Assembly (NCBI GenBank): GCA_900547825.1
Contig: URII01000001.1
Location: forward strand, 1-64,000
DNA: 64,000 bases
Direction of reading: 5' to 3'
Source: an uncultured Porphyromonadaceae bacterium
GTDB taxonomy: Bacteria; Bacteroidota; Bacteroidia; Bacteroidales; Muribaculaceae
Notes under the pieces: model-generated
Database searches by the model: none
Told to the model about the DNA's origin: nothing
What the model saw: the letters and a program-made list of their open reading frames with translations, nothing else
Shown here: positions 26,401-35,060 of the stretch, piece by piece
How positions within the stretch are numbered: the first letter of the stretch is position 1
How the letters are laid out: every line of letters starts with the position of its first letter
Program-made: the position numbers and the translations under genes

Positions 26401-27081
26401 ATGAAACTGTTGATAATAGAAGACGAGAGGATGCTTTCAAGGAGTATCGCCGAATATCTTGGGCGCGAGGATTATCTTTGCGAACATGCCTATACCTGCA
26501 ATGAGGCCCTATACAAGATTGCAGCCTATGAATACGACTGCATACTTCTTGACCTTATGCTTCCCGACGGCAGTGGTCTTGATATATTGCGTAATATCAA
26601 AAAAGAATCGCCACAGACCGGAGTGATAATCGTTTCCGCCAAAGACTCTCTTGACGATAAGGTCGAGGGCCTGAAAATCGGAGCGGACGACTACCTGCCC
26701 AAACCTTTTCATCTGCCTGAACTGAGCATGAGGATTTTTGCTCTGATGAGACGAAAGAAATTCACAAGTGACAATACGCTTCACGCCGGACAAATCACAA
26801 TCAGTCTCCCGGAACATAAAGTGACAGTCGGGAACAATTATATTGCATTGACGAAAAGCGAATACGACCTGCTCCTGTTTCTCATACAGAACCGCAACCG
26901 TGTTGTATCCAAAAGTGCGATTGCAGAGCATCTCAGCGGCGATATGGCGGATATGCTCGACGATTTCAATTTTATTTATGCCCACATCAAGAACTTGAAG
27001 TCAAAACTGGCTGCGGCGGGAATACCCAACAGTATCAAGACTCTTTACGGCACCGGTTACAAATGGAATATTGACGAATGA
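26401..27081 (+). CDS. OmpR-family response regulator
   Basis: 226 residues. The receiver domain (about 1-115) has IIEDERML (acidic pocket), CILLDLMLPDGSG (phospho-acceptor Asp about 51), VSAKDS and GADDYLPKPF (Lys about 101). The C-terminal winged helix includes LTKSEYDLLLFLIQNRNRVV and KTLYGTGYKWN. It overlaps the following kinase by 4 bp, forming a two-component pair separate from the PhoB/PhoR pair at 32,824-34,951. Targets are unknown; the neighbouring porin and transporter genes are candidates. Confidence 0.88.
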   Translation: MKLLIIEDERMLSRSIAEYLGREDYLCEHAYTCNEALYKIAAYEYDCILLDLMLPDGSGLDILRNIKKESPQTGVIIVSAKDSLDDKVEGLKIGADDYLPKPFHLPELSMRIFALMRRKKFTSDNTLHAGQITISLPEHKVTVGNNYIALTKSEYDLLLFLIQNRNRVVSKSAIAEHLSGDMADMLDDFNFIYAHIKNLKSKLAAAGIPNSIKTLYGTGYKWNIDE

Positions 27082-28133
27082 AAACTCTTTTACACAAAAC
27101 AAGCGACAGGATTATTGTAAGCATAGCTGCGGTATTTATTCTCACCGCTCCGCTTTTTTATCTGATCACCAGATATTTTTATGCGGAGGATATGATTGAC
27201 ATAATAGAGTCTATTGAGCAGGGAGAGGGGCTCCCACCGTCATTTGACTTGGAGCAGGATATTATCGCCGGAGTGATGATTCAATATCTTCTTATATTCG
27301 TTGTGATAGCCTTGTCTTTGCTTATCGCCATTCGTTTTTCCCTGCGCAATCTATGGCATCCATTTGAAAACACTTTGAAGTCAATGGAACAGTTCAAGGT
27401 CTCCGACAGGACAATACCAGTTCTTGAAAACGGGGACATAAAGGAATTCAGCAGGCTCAACCATGCGCTGACAAGACTCATGCAGCGGAATTCCGAAACC
27501 TATCGTCAACAAAAAGAGTTCACAGAAAATGCCTCGCATGAACTCCAGACTCCGCTTGCCGTCATGAGAAGCCGCCTCGACCTGTTGTTGCAGCGGAATC
27601 TCGACAAAGAAACACTTGATGCCATCAATGAACTATATAATGCAAACCGACGCATGGAACGCCTGAACCGGGACTTGCTGCTGCTTGCAAAAATCGACAA
27701 CGACCAGTTTGCCATCAATACAAAAGTGGATATCGTCTCTATAATCAGGGACATCGCTGACAGCCTGACATCGCTGGGGTATAAGGTGAACGCCACATTA
27801 TCAGATGCCCAATGTGTAATCACCGCGAACAGAACTCTTTTTGAGAGTCTTGTAAACAATCTGGTGGTCAATGCACTCCGCAATTCAGGACAAGTTGATA
27901 TTTCACTGTCTGAAGGCAAACTTATGGTAAGCAATCCGTCCGATAACGGGAAACCGCTCGACAATAGCCGTCTGTTCCAGCGGTTCGCTCCAACTACCGG
28001 CACGAAAGGCAACGGCCTTGGACTTGCGATAGCCAAAGCTGTCTGCGATGTTCATCGTTGGGATATAAAGTATGACTTTGTATTCGGCAACCATCTGTTC
28101 ACGGTTATACTGAACGGTATGATTCAAAAGTGA
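27078..28133 (+). CDS. Sensor histidine kinase
   Basis: 351 residues. Two membrane helices (about 13-34 and 63-88) enclose a very short periplasmic loop (about 30 residues, acidic: EDMIDIIESIEQGEGLPP). HisKA has ENASHELQTPLAVMRSRLDL (phospho-His). The ATPase domain has LVNNLVVNALRNS (N box) and GNGLGLAIAKAV (G2 box). The canonical D-x-G G1 box looks reduced (SNPSDNGK). The small loop suggests sensing within or close to the membrane. Its stop overlaps the convergent porin gene by 10 bp. Confidence 0.85.
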   Translation: MKTLLHKTSDRIIVSIAAVFILTAPLFYLITRYFYAEDMIDIIESIEQGEGLPPSFDLEQDIIAGVMIQYLLIFVVIALSLLIAIRFSLRNLWHPFENTLKSMEQFKVSDRTIPVLENGDIKEFSRLNHALTRLMQRNSETYRQQKEFTENASHELQTPLAVMRSRLDLLLQRNLDKETLDAINELYNANRRMERLNRDLLLLAKIDNDQFAINTKVDIVSIIRDIADSLTSLGYKVNATLSDAQCVITANRTLFESLVNNLVVNALRNSGQVDISLSEGKLMVSNPSDNGKPLDNSRLFQRFAPTTGTKGNGLGLAIAKAVCDVHRWDIKYDFVFGNHLFTVILNGMIQK

Positions 28134-29131
28134 GCCACAAATTCAAGCACAATTTTATTTTGTTCGGATATTGAAGGCATAACACCTTTATTGTAAAAAT
28201 ATTGTTCGTAATTCAGACGGATATCGGCTTGAAGTGCGCCTTTCCCCATACTTAATGTCAATCCACCTGTCAGTCTGTGGCGTTCCGGATCATCGGTTTT
28301 AAGGAATCCATTTTCATCTTTTGTTCCATTACTATGGTCGGACATATAGTCATATCGACCTAAAAAGGACAAAGCCAGATTGCTCCTTTTTAATGGCAGC
28401 CGATATGCCGCAAACGCATCCACGGCATTGACCGGATTGAAAGCATGATGTGAATAATACTTTCGCAGATACTCCCCCTCTATGTGCCAACGGGAATTTT
28501 CCCAATAGACACCACCATCATACATATATGTGTTGACATCTGTGGCACCTGCTTTCTGGCAACTCAGCACGATATTGAACTGTCGCCATAGGCAAATCTG
28601 CGATTTGAATGAGAAATTATAATTTGAGGTCCAAAAATTTTTTTGGTTAGTCAATCCCGACCCATTAAAGACACCGCCTTCCAAAGTTACAGGTGTTTCA
28701 GATCCGAAAGTCCATGATGCGGCTGCACCCACATCCCTGACATTTCCCACCTGTTTGGCTATGAAAGAACGGTTGGCGAAATACTGAAGATGTGGTGAGC
28801 GATGTGCGTCGATGGAAAAGGGCACACGCATCTGGCCGAATGTAAATTTTAACGCATCCTTTGGTTGCAGACGTATGTAAGCGTCAAGCATCTTGATGGA
28901 TCCCTCGTCCGAAAGGTCTATCTCGGCCTTGTATCTCACGATGGGAATCACCTTGCCTTCCACGCTCAGGCGCGCATTGCGTATCTCGAAGCGTCCCTTG
29001 TCTATCTGAGGCTCATACTCATATTTGGCACGGACTGTTCCGTGTATTTCCGGGATGAATGGATTTTTATCCTGAGCCACGGCAGACAATGCAAATACGG
29101 ACAATGCCGTCATAATTAAAATCTGTCTCAC
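28124..29131 (-). CDS. Phosphate-selective porin OprP/OprO-like
   Basis: 335 residues with a signal peptide (MRQILIMTALSVFALSAVAQ). The beta-barrel pattern includes IHGTVRAKYEYEPQ, GRFEIRNARLSVEGKVIPIV, YKAEIDLSDEG, FTFGQMRVPFSIDAHRS and NVRDVGAAASWTF, typical of the OprP/OprO porin family in Bacteroidetes. Presumed role: anion (phosphate) passage across the outer membrane. The start overlaps the stop of the PhoU-like gene by 4 bp (ATGA), so the two are one operon. Family assignment is good; phosphate selectivity is inferred from family and context. Confidence 0.75.
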   Translation of the reverse strand: MRQILIMTALSVFALSAVAQDKNPFIPEIHGTVRAKYEYEPQIDKGRFEIRNARLSVEGKVIPIVRYKAEIDLSDEGSIKMLDAYIRLQPKDALKFTFGQMRVPFSIDAHRSPHLQYFANRSFIAKQVGNVRDVGAAASWTFGSETPVTLEGGVFNGSGLTNQKNFWTSNYNFSFKSQICLWRQFNIVLSCQKAGATDVNTYMYDGGVYWENSRWHIEGEYLRKYYSHHAFNPVNAVDAFAAYRLPLKRSNLALSFLGRYDYMSDHSNGTKDENGFLKTDDPERHRLTGGLTLSMGKGALQADIRLNYEQYFYNKGVMPSISEQNKIVLEFVAHF

Positions 29132-29826
29132 GCTGTCATTAGTTTATTGCCGGTTTCAGTGTTTCTGATCGCCTGTGAAAAAGAGCTGACAAAGGAATGA
29201 AGATAATACAGGAGCATGAGATATGAATATGCGGGTGCCCCCTCATCAAAATCTTCATGCGTCATTCCTTTGGAATGTACGGCTATGCTGTGTTCGATAA
29301 AATCTTTCTCCAAGCCTGTATCTCTGTTAATTTTCACTGTATCAGCATCTGCATCGAGTATGCTGTCAGTTAATTGGGACAGCCGCGCAATCCCTCCGCG
29401 AATTGTCTCAATCTCACATCTATATGAAATCGGAATATAGCTGTCAGGTGAAGTGATAAGATGACGTGTAGTTTCGGCAATCTTGTCGGTAGCCTCAAGC
29501 ATATATTCGCAATACAGAGCAGTCTTGCCAATCGAGCTGTCAGCGTCTGCCGAACAATCCCGGACTTTCCCGGTGATTAAGTCAAGGTTTCTTGACCCGA
29601 TTCTATGGTTCTTACAAACCGCTATACTGTCATTGCTTGAAAGACATTCCAACGCTTTGTCAATAATCGGACCGCATGACTGCATCGTCATAATCAGACA
29701 CGACTTTCCAACATGCCGACCGGCGACAGAATAACCCGTTTCCTTGCTTTTGCGTCTGCGGATATGCCGTTGCAACATAAAGAAGGTTGCCGCCAGAGTT
29801 ATTATCGAGATAACTGTTACGAACAT
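29128..29826 (-). CDS. Membrane-anchored PhoU-like helical protein (tentative)
   Basis: 232 residues. An N-terminal hydrophobic segment (about 4-20, VTVISIITLAATFFMLQ) is followed by a basic patch and a wholly helical remainder with regularly spaced hydrophobics (ALYCEYMLEATDKIAETTRH and LMLLYYLHSFVSSFSQAIRN), reminiscent of the PhoU-like C-terminal domain of the adjacent PiT transporter. No definite signature was found. It precedes and overlaps the porin gene; a regulatory or assembly role in phosphate uptake is a guess from context. Confidence 0.45.
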   Translation of the reverse strand: MFVTVISIITLAATFFMLQRHIRRRKSKETGYSVAGRHVGKSCLIMTMQSCGPIIDKALECLSSNDSIAVCKNHRIGSRNLDLITGKVRDCSADADSSIGKTALYCEYMLEATDKIAETTRHLITSPDSYIPISYRCEIETIRGGIARLSQLTDSILDADADTVKINRDTGLEKDFIEHSIAVHSKGMTHEDFDEGAPAYSYLMLLYYLHSFVSSFSQAIRNTETGNKLMTA

Positions 29827-29992
29827 AACTTATAGAATTTCTTTGATGCAAAGTAACTGCATCTATATTTCACCATTATATCGGAAATATTATATAAATA
29901 TTAAATTTATCAGGCTCTTACAATATAAAAAAGATGGGAGAACAACTCACCCCATCTCACACATATAAAAACAATCTTTTTTACCTTGGACT

Positions 29993-32275
29993 TTATGCTG
30001 TAGGCACAGTAATTCTGGCAGGGCGGCTACGGAACTCCGAGTCGCGCAGTTTGGCAAACGCACGGAGGTATTTTCTTATTGACGATACCATTTCCTGTGT
30101 TTCCTGAAGCATATTCACATAGACATACAGCACAGCCATTGCCGATGTGTCTCCGTCGCGGAGTTGGTCATGAGCACGGTGATATGTGTCGGAAACTGTA
30201 TCCTTTATCTCGTCGCAGTGTCGGCGAAGGGTACTTATTGTCTCCGTGTCCCCGCTTCTCATCAATTCAAGGGTATCACTGAAAAGGGTGCTGATTTGCG
30301 TTCTTATCAACTCGTATTCGGTAGTATAGCGGGGCGGCAACGGAAGAAAATTATTGTCGATATGCTCCTTGCAGACCTCGTTGATACGTCGTAGATTATA
30401 CAGTACGCCCATACAGCAGTTGTTGCTCAGGTAAAACCACGGGCTTTTTTCTATCGCCATCTCGCGGGTCAGATGACGGAGGCATAAGGTTTCTTTTCTG
30501 CGCGCATTTTTAAGCGTTGTCTTCTGGCGTGCAAGACTTGTCTCCGTCTTGCCGAGAACACCGGAATTCTCAGAGATGAAAGCGGATGTGATGTCACGGT
30601 ATTTTTCCTCGGCATAAGTCATGAACTTTTCCTGCTGTTCGGTTATATACATCATCAGCAACGGCCATGTCTGGGTTTTATCCTGAGTGGATATGATGGT
30701 CTGGAACAAGGCGTCGCCATTATCTTCCTCAGACTTTTTTCTAAACCGGCGGTTGCTGTGGATGATTATGAATATGGTCAGAGCCGCCAGCAGCAGCATT
30801 ACCCACTGGCCGCCATAGTGCATTGCGGCAACGATAATTCCTGCTCCGATGAACGCAGCCCCGGCGGTAAGGAACCACCCGCCGATTACGGAAATCACGC
30901 CGGTGATGCGGAACACGGCACTTTCACGCCCCCAAGCTCTGTCGGCGAGAGAAGTACCCATAGCGACCATAAATGTTACGAAAGTGGTTGACAGGGGTAG
31001 TTTCAGTGAGGTACCAAGAGCGATAAGTGCTCCGGCGAGCACCAGATTCACAGATCCCCGTATAAGGTCGAATGCAGCTCCCTGATCCATAATTGTCTCA
31101 TCGACATTAAAACGGCGGTTAAACCAACGCCTTACTTTCACAGGTGTGACACGATGTACCCAAGAGAGGAATGATAATGTCCATCTTACCAACCGTCGGG
31201 CGATACGTGATGATCCAAACATCTCATCGCCATCCTGCTGACTTCCGAGGCCGATTTCAGTCTTGGTGACCTTCCTTGCCTTTTTCGATGTGGCAAGCGA
31301 TACCACCATAATAACGCCTGCACCTATCAGGAAATATATCGGAGTATTCGCAGGCTCGTTGAGAGAACCCATGAGGAATCCTCTGGCGTCACCACCTCCG
31401 TTGGAAATGAAGTCCTGATATGAAGCCAGACCACTCAAAGGAACACCTATAAAGTTTACAAGGTCATTTCCGGCAAATGCCACAGCCAATGAAAAAGTAC
31501 CCATCAGCACTATCACTTTCAGCACATTAACCTTGCAGATATGAAGCAGTTGCATCAGCACAGTGAAAACCGCGAAACAAGACAGTATGATTATTGCCGT
31601 ATTGCTTTTTATCCATGCCTTAAACTCAGGGGTCATGAAAGTCAGGTCTTTTGCCCCCTTGATCAAAAGGAAGTAAACAATAGCAGTGGCGCAGATGCCT
31701 CCGAATATCCCTATCTTCCATTTCAGATTGCTCCGGTAATTGAAGGAGAATATCATGCGGGATATAAACTGCACCACTGTTCCGAAGAAAAAGGCTATCG
31801 CCACCGACAGGAATATCCCGAGAATCACCGACAAGGCTTTCTCCGTGTTAAGCAGGTCATCAAAACCGAGACCGATGCCTCCCGCCATCTTGATCAATGC
31901 CACGACAAATGTCGCGCCTAAAAGCTCGAAAACCATCGACACTGTTGTCGAGGTCGGCATCCCCAGGGAGTTGAAAATGTCAAGGAGAATGATGTCAGTT
32001 ACCATTACCGCCATGAATATGCAGATAAGGTCGTAGAACGAAAAATGCTCGGGACGGAAAATTCCGTGCCGGGCAATCTCCATCATTCCGTTGCTCATAG
32101 CCGCTCCGATAAACACTCCGATTGATGCGACAATAAGAACCTTCTTGAAAGATGCCGCCTTGGACCCGATTGCCGAGTTGAGAAAATTGACGGCATCATT
32201 ACTCACGCCTACCGTCAGATCGAACACCGCCAGCAGGAATAGAAAAATTACTACGCAAAGAAACAGTATTTCCAT
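29993..32275 (-). CDS. pit: PiT-family inorganic phosphate transporter with PhoU-like C-terminal domain
   Basis: 760 residues. The N-terminal PHO4 repeat contains DLTVGVSNDAVNFLNSAIGS, and the second repeat contains FSLAVAFAGNDLVNFIGVPL (the GxNDxxN signature of the family) with MPTSTTVSMVFELLGATF and LPLSTTFVTFMVAMGTS. Around twelve membrane helices occupy residues 1-500. The C-terminal ~230 residues are helical and PhoU-like, a fusion common in Bacteroidetes. Function: cation-coupled phosphate import at the inner membrane. A candidate Pho box lies 62-83 bp upstream. Confidence 0.9.
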   Translation of the reverse strand: MEILFLCVVIFLFLLAVFDLTVGVSNDAVNFLNSAIGSKAASFKKVLIVASIGVFIGAAMSNGMMEIARHGIFRPEHFSFYDLICIFMAVMVTDIILLDIFNSLGMPTSTTVSMVFELLGATFVVALIKMAGGIGLGFDDLLNTEKALSVILGIFLSVAIAFFFGTVVQFISRMIFSFNYRSNLKWKIGIFGGICATAIVYFLLIKGAKDLTFMTPEFKAWIKSNTAIIILSCFAVFTVLMQLLHICKVNVLKVIVLMGTFSLAVAFAGNDLVNFIGVPLSGLASYQDFISNGGGDARGFLMGSLNEPANTPIYFLIGAGVIMVVSLATSKKARKVTKTEIGLGSQQDGDEMFGSSRIARRLVRWTLSFLSWVHRVTPVKVRRWFNRRFNVDETIMDQGAAFDLIRGSVNLVLAGALIALGTSLKLPLSTTFVTFMVAMGTSLADRAWGRESAVFRITGVISVIGGWFLTAGAAFIGAGIIVAAMHYGGQWVMLLLAALTIFIIIHSNRRFRKKSEEDNGDALFQTIISTQDKTQTWPLLMMYITEQQEKFMTYAEEKYRDITSAFISENSGVLGKTETSLARQKTTLKNARRKETLCLRHLTREMAIEKSPWFYLSNNCCMGVLYNLRRINEVCKEHIDNNFLPLPPRYTTEYELIRTQISTLFSDTLELMRSGDTETISTLRRHCDEIKDTVSDTYHRAHDQLRDGDTSAMAVLYVYVNMLQETQEMVSSIRKYLRAFAKLRDSEFRSRPARITVPTA

Positions 32276-32336
32276 TGTTTTCTTAATTACTTATTCTGCC
32301 GCAAAGTAACCAAGAAAACATTTCATGATTATTTCA

Positions 32337-32358
32337 AAATCCTTAACCTTTTATTAAA
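32337..32358 (-). promoter_or_regulatory. Candidate PhoB box upstream of pit
   Basis: Minus strand TTTAATAAAAG then GTTAAGGATTT, an 11-bp direct repeat 62 bp upstream of the pit ATG. Confidence 0.5.
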
Positions 32359-32380
32359 GTGGACTGACAATCAATGCGGT

Positions 32381-32827
32381 TCATTCGCGGTTAAACCTAA
32401 TATAGCTCTGTTCGATGGGTTTATATGAGGGGTCATCCCAAAGGGGACTTGAAATCATCAGATCCGCGCTGATTCGGTTACAGGCGATCGGCACATTGTG
32501 AAGGCGGCATTGACGCAAAAGCATCTGGATGTCTGCTTCGTGAGGCTGCGCATTGAGATCGTCTATCAGAAAAACGGCGAGATCAATCTCGTTTCTTACC
32601 ACCATAGCCGCTATTTCAGCATCTCCGCCCATCGGCCCGGAGTTCATACATTCGACTTGGGCTTCAATTCCCGCTTCTGAAAAAGCATTCTTTATAAGGC
32701 CGCCTGTCGTACCCGTACAGACCAGCTCATGTTGTGAAAGATATTGGGCATTAAACTTTACCCAATCGACCATATCGGCCTTGCGTTGGTCGTGAGCGAC
32801 AAGTGCAATTTTTAGTTTTGTCTTCAT
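32381..32827 (-). CDS. mgsA: Methylglyoxal synthase
   Basis: The start at 32827 (MKTKLKIALVAHDQRKADMV) overlaps the kinase stop as ATGA and removes a non-conserved 16-residue extension. The protein has 148 residues. Family features: VAHDxxK, LVCTGTTGGLI (phosphate/DHAP loop), MNSGPMGGDAEIAAMV (catalytic Asp), LIDDLNAQPHEADIQMLLR, and CNRISADLMISSPLW. It converts dihydroxyacetone phosphate to methylglyoxal and free phosphate in the cytoplasm; the E. coli enzyme is inhibited by phosphate. Coupling to phoR and nearness to pit place it in the phosphate-starvation module. Confidence 0.93.
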   Translation of the reverse strand: MKTKLKIALVAHDQRKADMVDWVKFNAQYLSQHELVCTGTTGGLIKNAFSEAGIEAQVECMNSGPMGGDAEIAAMVVRNEIDLAVFLIDDLNAQPHEADIQMLLRQCRLHNVPIACNRISADLMISSPLWDDPSYKPIEQSYIRFNRE

Positions 32828-34272
32828 TTTGAGTCCCTTGAAAATGTTATTTTGAACAATAATCCGCCCGAGCATTGATTTTCGGCAGTAATATCGCCTC
32901 CATGCAGAGTAACGGCGTTTTTCACTATCGACAGACCGAGACCGGTTCCTCCTGCGGCTCGTGACCGTCCCTTGTCAATCCGATAGAACCTTTCAAACAG
33001 CCTCGGCAAATGCTCGGACGGCACACCGCATCCGTTATCAGACAATGCGATCACTATTTTGTCATTGCCGATGCTGATTGATTCTATTTTTATCTTTGTA
33101 CCTCCACTATAAACAATGGCGTTGTCGATAAGGTTGTTGAAAACAGCCTCAAGCAAAGACTGATTCCCGGACATGACGATATTGCGGGAAATATAATTCT
33201 CGATCGTAATACCTTTTGTCGCGGCAATTATCTGTCTGTCCTCAACCACATCATTAATTATGTCAGTGAGATTAACCTGTTCCTTTAAGATAGAGGCACT
33301 TCCGTCATCCATGCGGGTCAGGAGTGAGACATCGGTCAATAGCCTCTGGAGCCTTTCTGTGTTCGTAAGACAGCGTTGCAGGAACAAAGTCTGCTTTTCT
33401 TCGCTCATATTCCTATGTGCCAGCATAGTTTCAACGCTGACCTTGATTGACGCGACAGGAGTTTTCAGTTCGTGGTTGATGTTGTTTGTCAACTGTTTCT
33501 TTATGCGCTCCTTTTCAAGCTGCTCATGAAGGGCGGCACGATGCTCGCTGTCCCTGTCGGCTACAGCCTGCTGCAACCGGGCATAAAGACGGACAATATG
33601 GTTTGAAATCTCGCCAAGCTCGTCATGTGGGAAAGGTTCTGTATCGGAAATCCGGGCTCCGTTTTCCGCGTTCTCCGCAAATTTGTTAAGCCTGCTTATG
33701 TGTAGGCCGACTCTTCGGGTTGCAAAGTACCCCAACACACACATGACTAATGTTATGGTTCCCATTATCCACAAAAAGCCGTAATCGGGCCGCAATAAAT
33801 TGCTGAACGATACGGAATACGGTACTGCGGTACGGACAATATTGCCGTAATCCCCTTTCCTTGCCGAGTAAAAATAATAGTTGCCCGTACTCTCGCTGTG
33901 CCGTCTTACGGCATAGCCGGAGCCATTCAGCATTGCATCCCGGATTTCCTGACGGTCAAGGTGATTTGTTTTCGGCAACGAGTCAAGAGTATTGTCGTAT
34001 ATTATGTGTCCCTTGTCGGAAATTACGCTTACACGAATATCGTTGAACGGTTTGAACTCGTCAAGTTTTATATCCGGGACATCATGCCCTTCGCTCAGTT
34101 CTGTAAGAATATATGTGTTGATGAGCTGGAGCTGCTTGTCAATCTCTTCCGCTTTGAATTCTTTTTCCCTATGATATTGAAAAATTACAAAGCACCCGAC
34201 CATCAGCAGGGAATATCCGAGAAGCCATACGAACAGACGCTGCGGATAGGAGAGTTTATTCAATGAACCCAT
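32824..34272 (-). CDS. phoR: PhoR-like sensor histidine kinase
   Basis: 482 residues. TM1 (about 11-30), a periplasmic domain of about 130 residues, TM2 (about 163-182: GFLWIMGTITLVMCVLGYFA), a HAMP-like linker, HisKA NINHELKTPVASIKVSVETM, and ATPase boxes AVFNNLIDNAIVYS, ALSDNGCGVPSEHL, LFERFYRIDK and GGTGLGLSIVKNAV. All catalytic boxes look intact. It overlaps the response regulator by 17 bp and mgsA by 4 bp. The PhoR name follows from its neighbours (pit, mgsA, porin); the signal it senses is not visible from sequence. Confidence 0.8.
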   Translation of the reverse strand: MGSLNKLSYPQRLFVWLLGYSLLMVGCFVIFQYHREKEFKAEEIDKQLQLINTYILTELSEGHDVPDIKLDEFKPFNDIRVSVISDKGHIIYDNTLDSLPKTNHLDRQEIRDAMLNGSGYAVRRHSESTGNYYFYSARKGDYGNIVRTAVPYSVSFSNLLRPDYGFLWIMGTITLVMCVLGYFATRRVGLHISRLNKFAENAENGARISDTEPFPHDELGEISNHIVRLYARLQQAVADRDSEHRAALHEQLEKERIKKQLTNNINHELKTPVASIKVSVETMLAHRNMSEEKQTLFLQRCLTNTERLQRLLTDVSLLTRMDDGSASILKEQVNLTDIINDVVEDRQIIAATKGITIENYISRNIVMSGNQSLLEAVFNNLIDNAIVYSGGTKIKIESISIGNDKIVIALSDNGCGVPSEHLPRLFERFYRIDKGRSRAAGGTGLGLSIVKNAVTLHGGDITAENQCSGGLLFKITFSRDSK

Positions 34273-34951
34273 AGCCGTATCCTGAGCGCGTTACAATATT
34301 CTTGCCGTATATGCCGACTTTCTGCCGGATACGGGTTATATTTACGTCTACCACCCTGTCAAGCACCACAACCTCGTCGGGCCATATCTCATTCAGAAGG
34401 TCTGTCCGGGTGAAAACCTGCCCTCGGTTGGACATCAGCTTCAGCAGAATCTCAAATTCCTTTTTGGGCATTTTCACCTCTGTTCCGTCAACCATACAGG
34501 TTCTGTTTTTGGCAGACAAGACGAGACCTTTGTATGAAACAAGGTCAGAATCAGTTTTGGAGGGTGTGACAGAAGCCGCTGTCCGGCGAAGTACAGTCCT
34601 GACGCGTGCAAGAACGGCTTTCAGTGAATATGGCTTCATTATATAGTCGTCGGCCCCGAGGTCGAGACCGGCAATCATATCCTCTTCCGTGTCTTTGGCT
34701 GTGCAGAATATTATGGGAACCGAGGCTGTCGCCGGATTCGATTTCATAATGCGTGCAAGCTGGATGCCGGATATTTCCCCCATCATAATATCAAGGAGTA
34801 TCAGGTCATAGCCGGCAAGGTCGCGGGCAAGAGCTTCCTCCGCGCTATATGCCGTGTCTACATGATAGCCTTCCGCCTCAAGATTGAATCCGAGACCGTC
34901 ACACAGAGCCTCCTCATCATCCACCACAAGTATTTTCTTTTTTTCTTCCAT
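34256..34951 (-). CDS. phoB: PhoB-like response regulator
   Basis: 231 residues. The receiver has VVDDEEALCDGL, YDLILLDIMMGEISG (phospho-Asp about 54), FCTAKDT and GADDYIMKPY (Lys about 104). The winged-helix domain includes VKMPKKEFEILLKLMSNRGQ, VVDVNITRIRQKVG and VTRSGYGYGFIE. It is the first gene of a leftward operon phoB-phoR-mgsA. The intergenic region shared with the divergent TonB receptor carries a candidate Pho box, so autoregulation is plausible. Confidence 0.82.
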   Translation of the reverse strand: MEEKKKILVVDDEEALCDGLGFNLEAEGYHVDTAYSAEEALARDLAGYDLILLDIMMGEISGIQLARIMKSNPATASVPIIFCTAKDTEEDMIAGLDLGADDYIMKPYSLKAVLARVRTVLRRTAASVTPSKTDSDLVSYKGLVLSAKNRTCMVDGTEVKMPKKEFEILLKLMSNRGQVFTRTDLLNEIWPDEVVVLDRVVDVNITRIRQKVGIYGKNIVTRSGYGYGFIE

Positions 34952-35000
34952 GCCGCAAAATTACTAATAATCGGTCAAATACTGTCCTGATGCTCAAAAA

Positions 35001-35022
35001 TTTAATAAAAGTTTAATGATAC
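35001..35022. promoter_or_regulatory. Candidate PhoB box in the phoB / TonB-receptor divergent promoter
   Basis: TTTAATAAAAG then TTTAATGATAC, the clearest 11-bp direct repeat of the set. It lies 50 bp upstream of phoB on one side and 39 bp upstream of the receptor start on the other. Confidence 0.5.
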
Positions 35023-35060
35023 AATTTATTTCATAAAATCTAAACAAAACTGATAAAACC

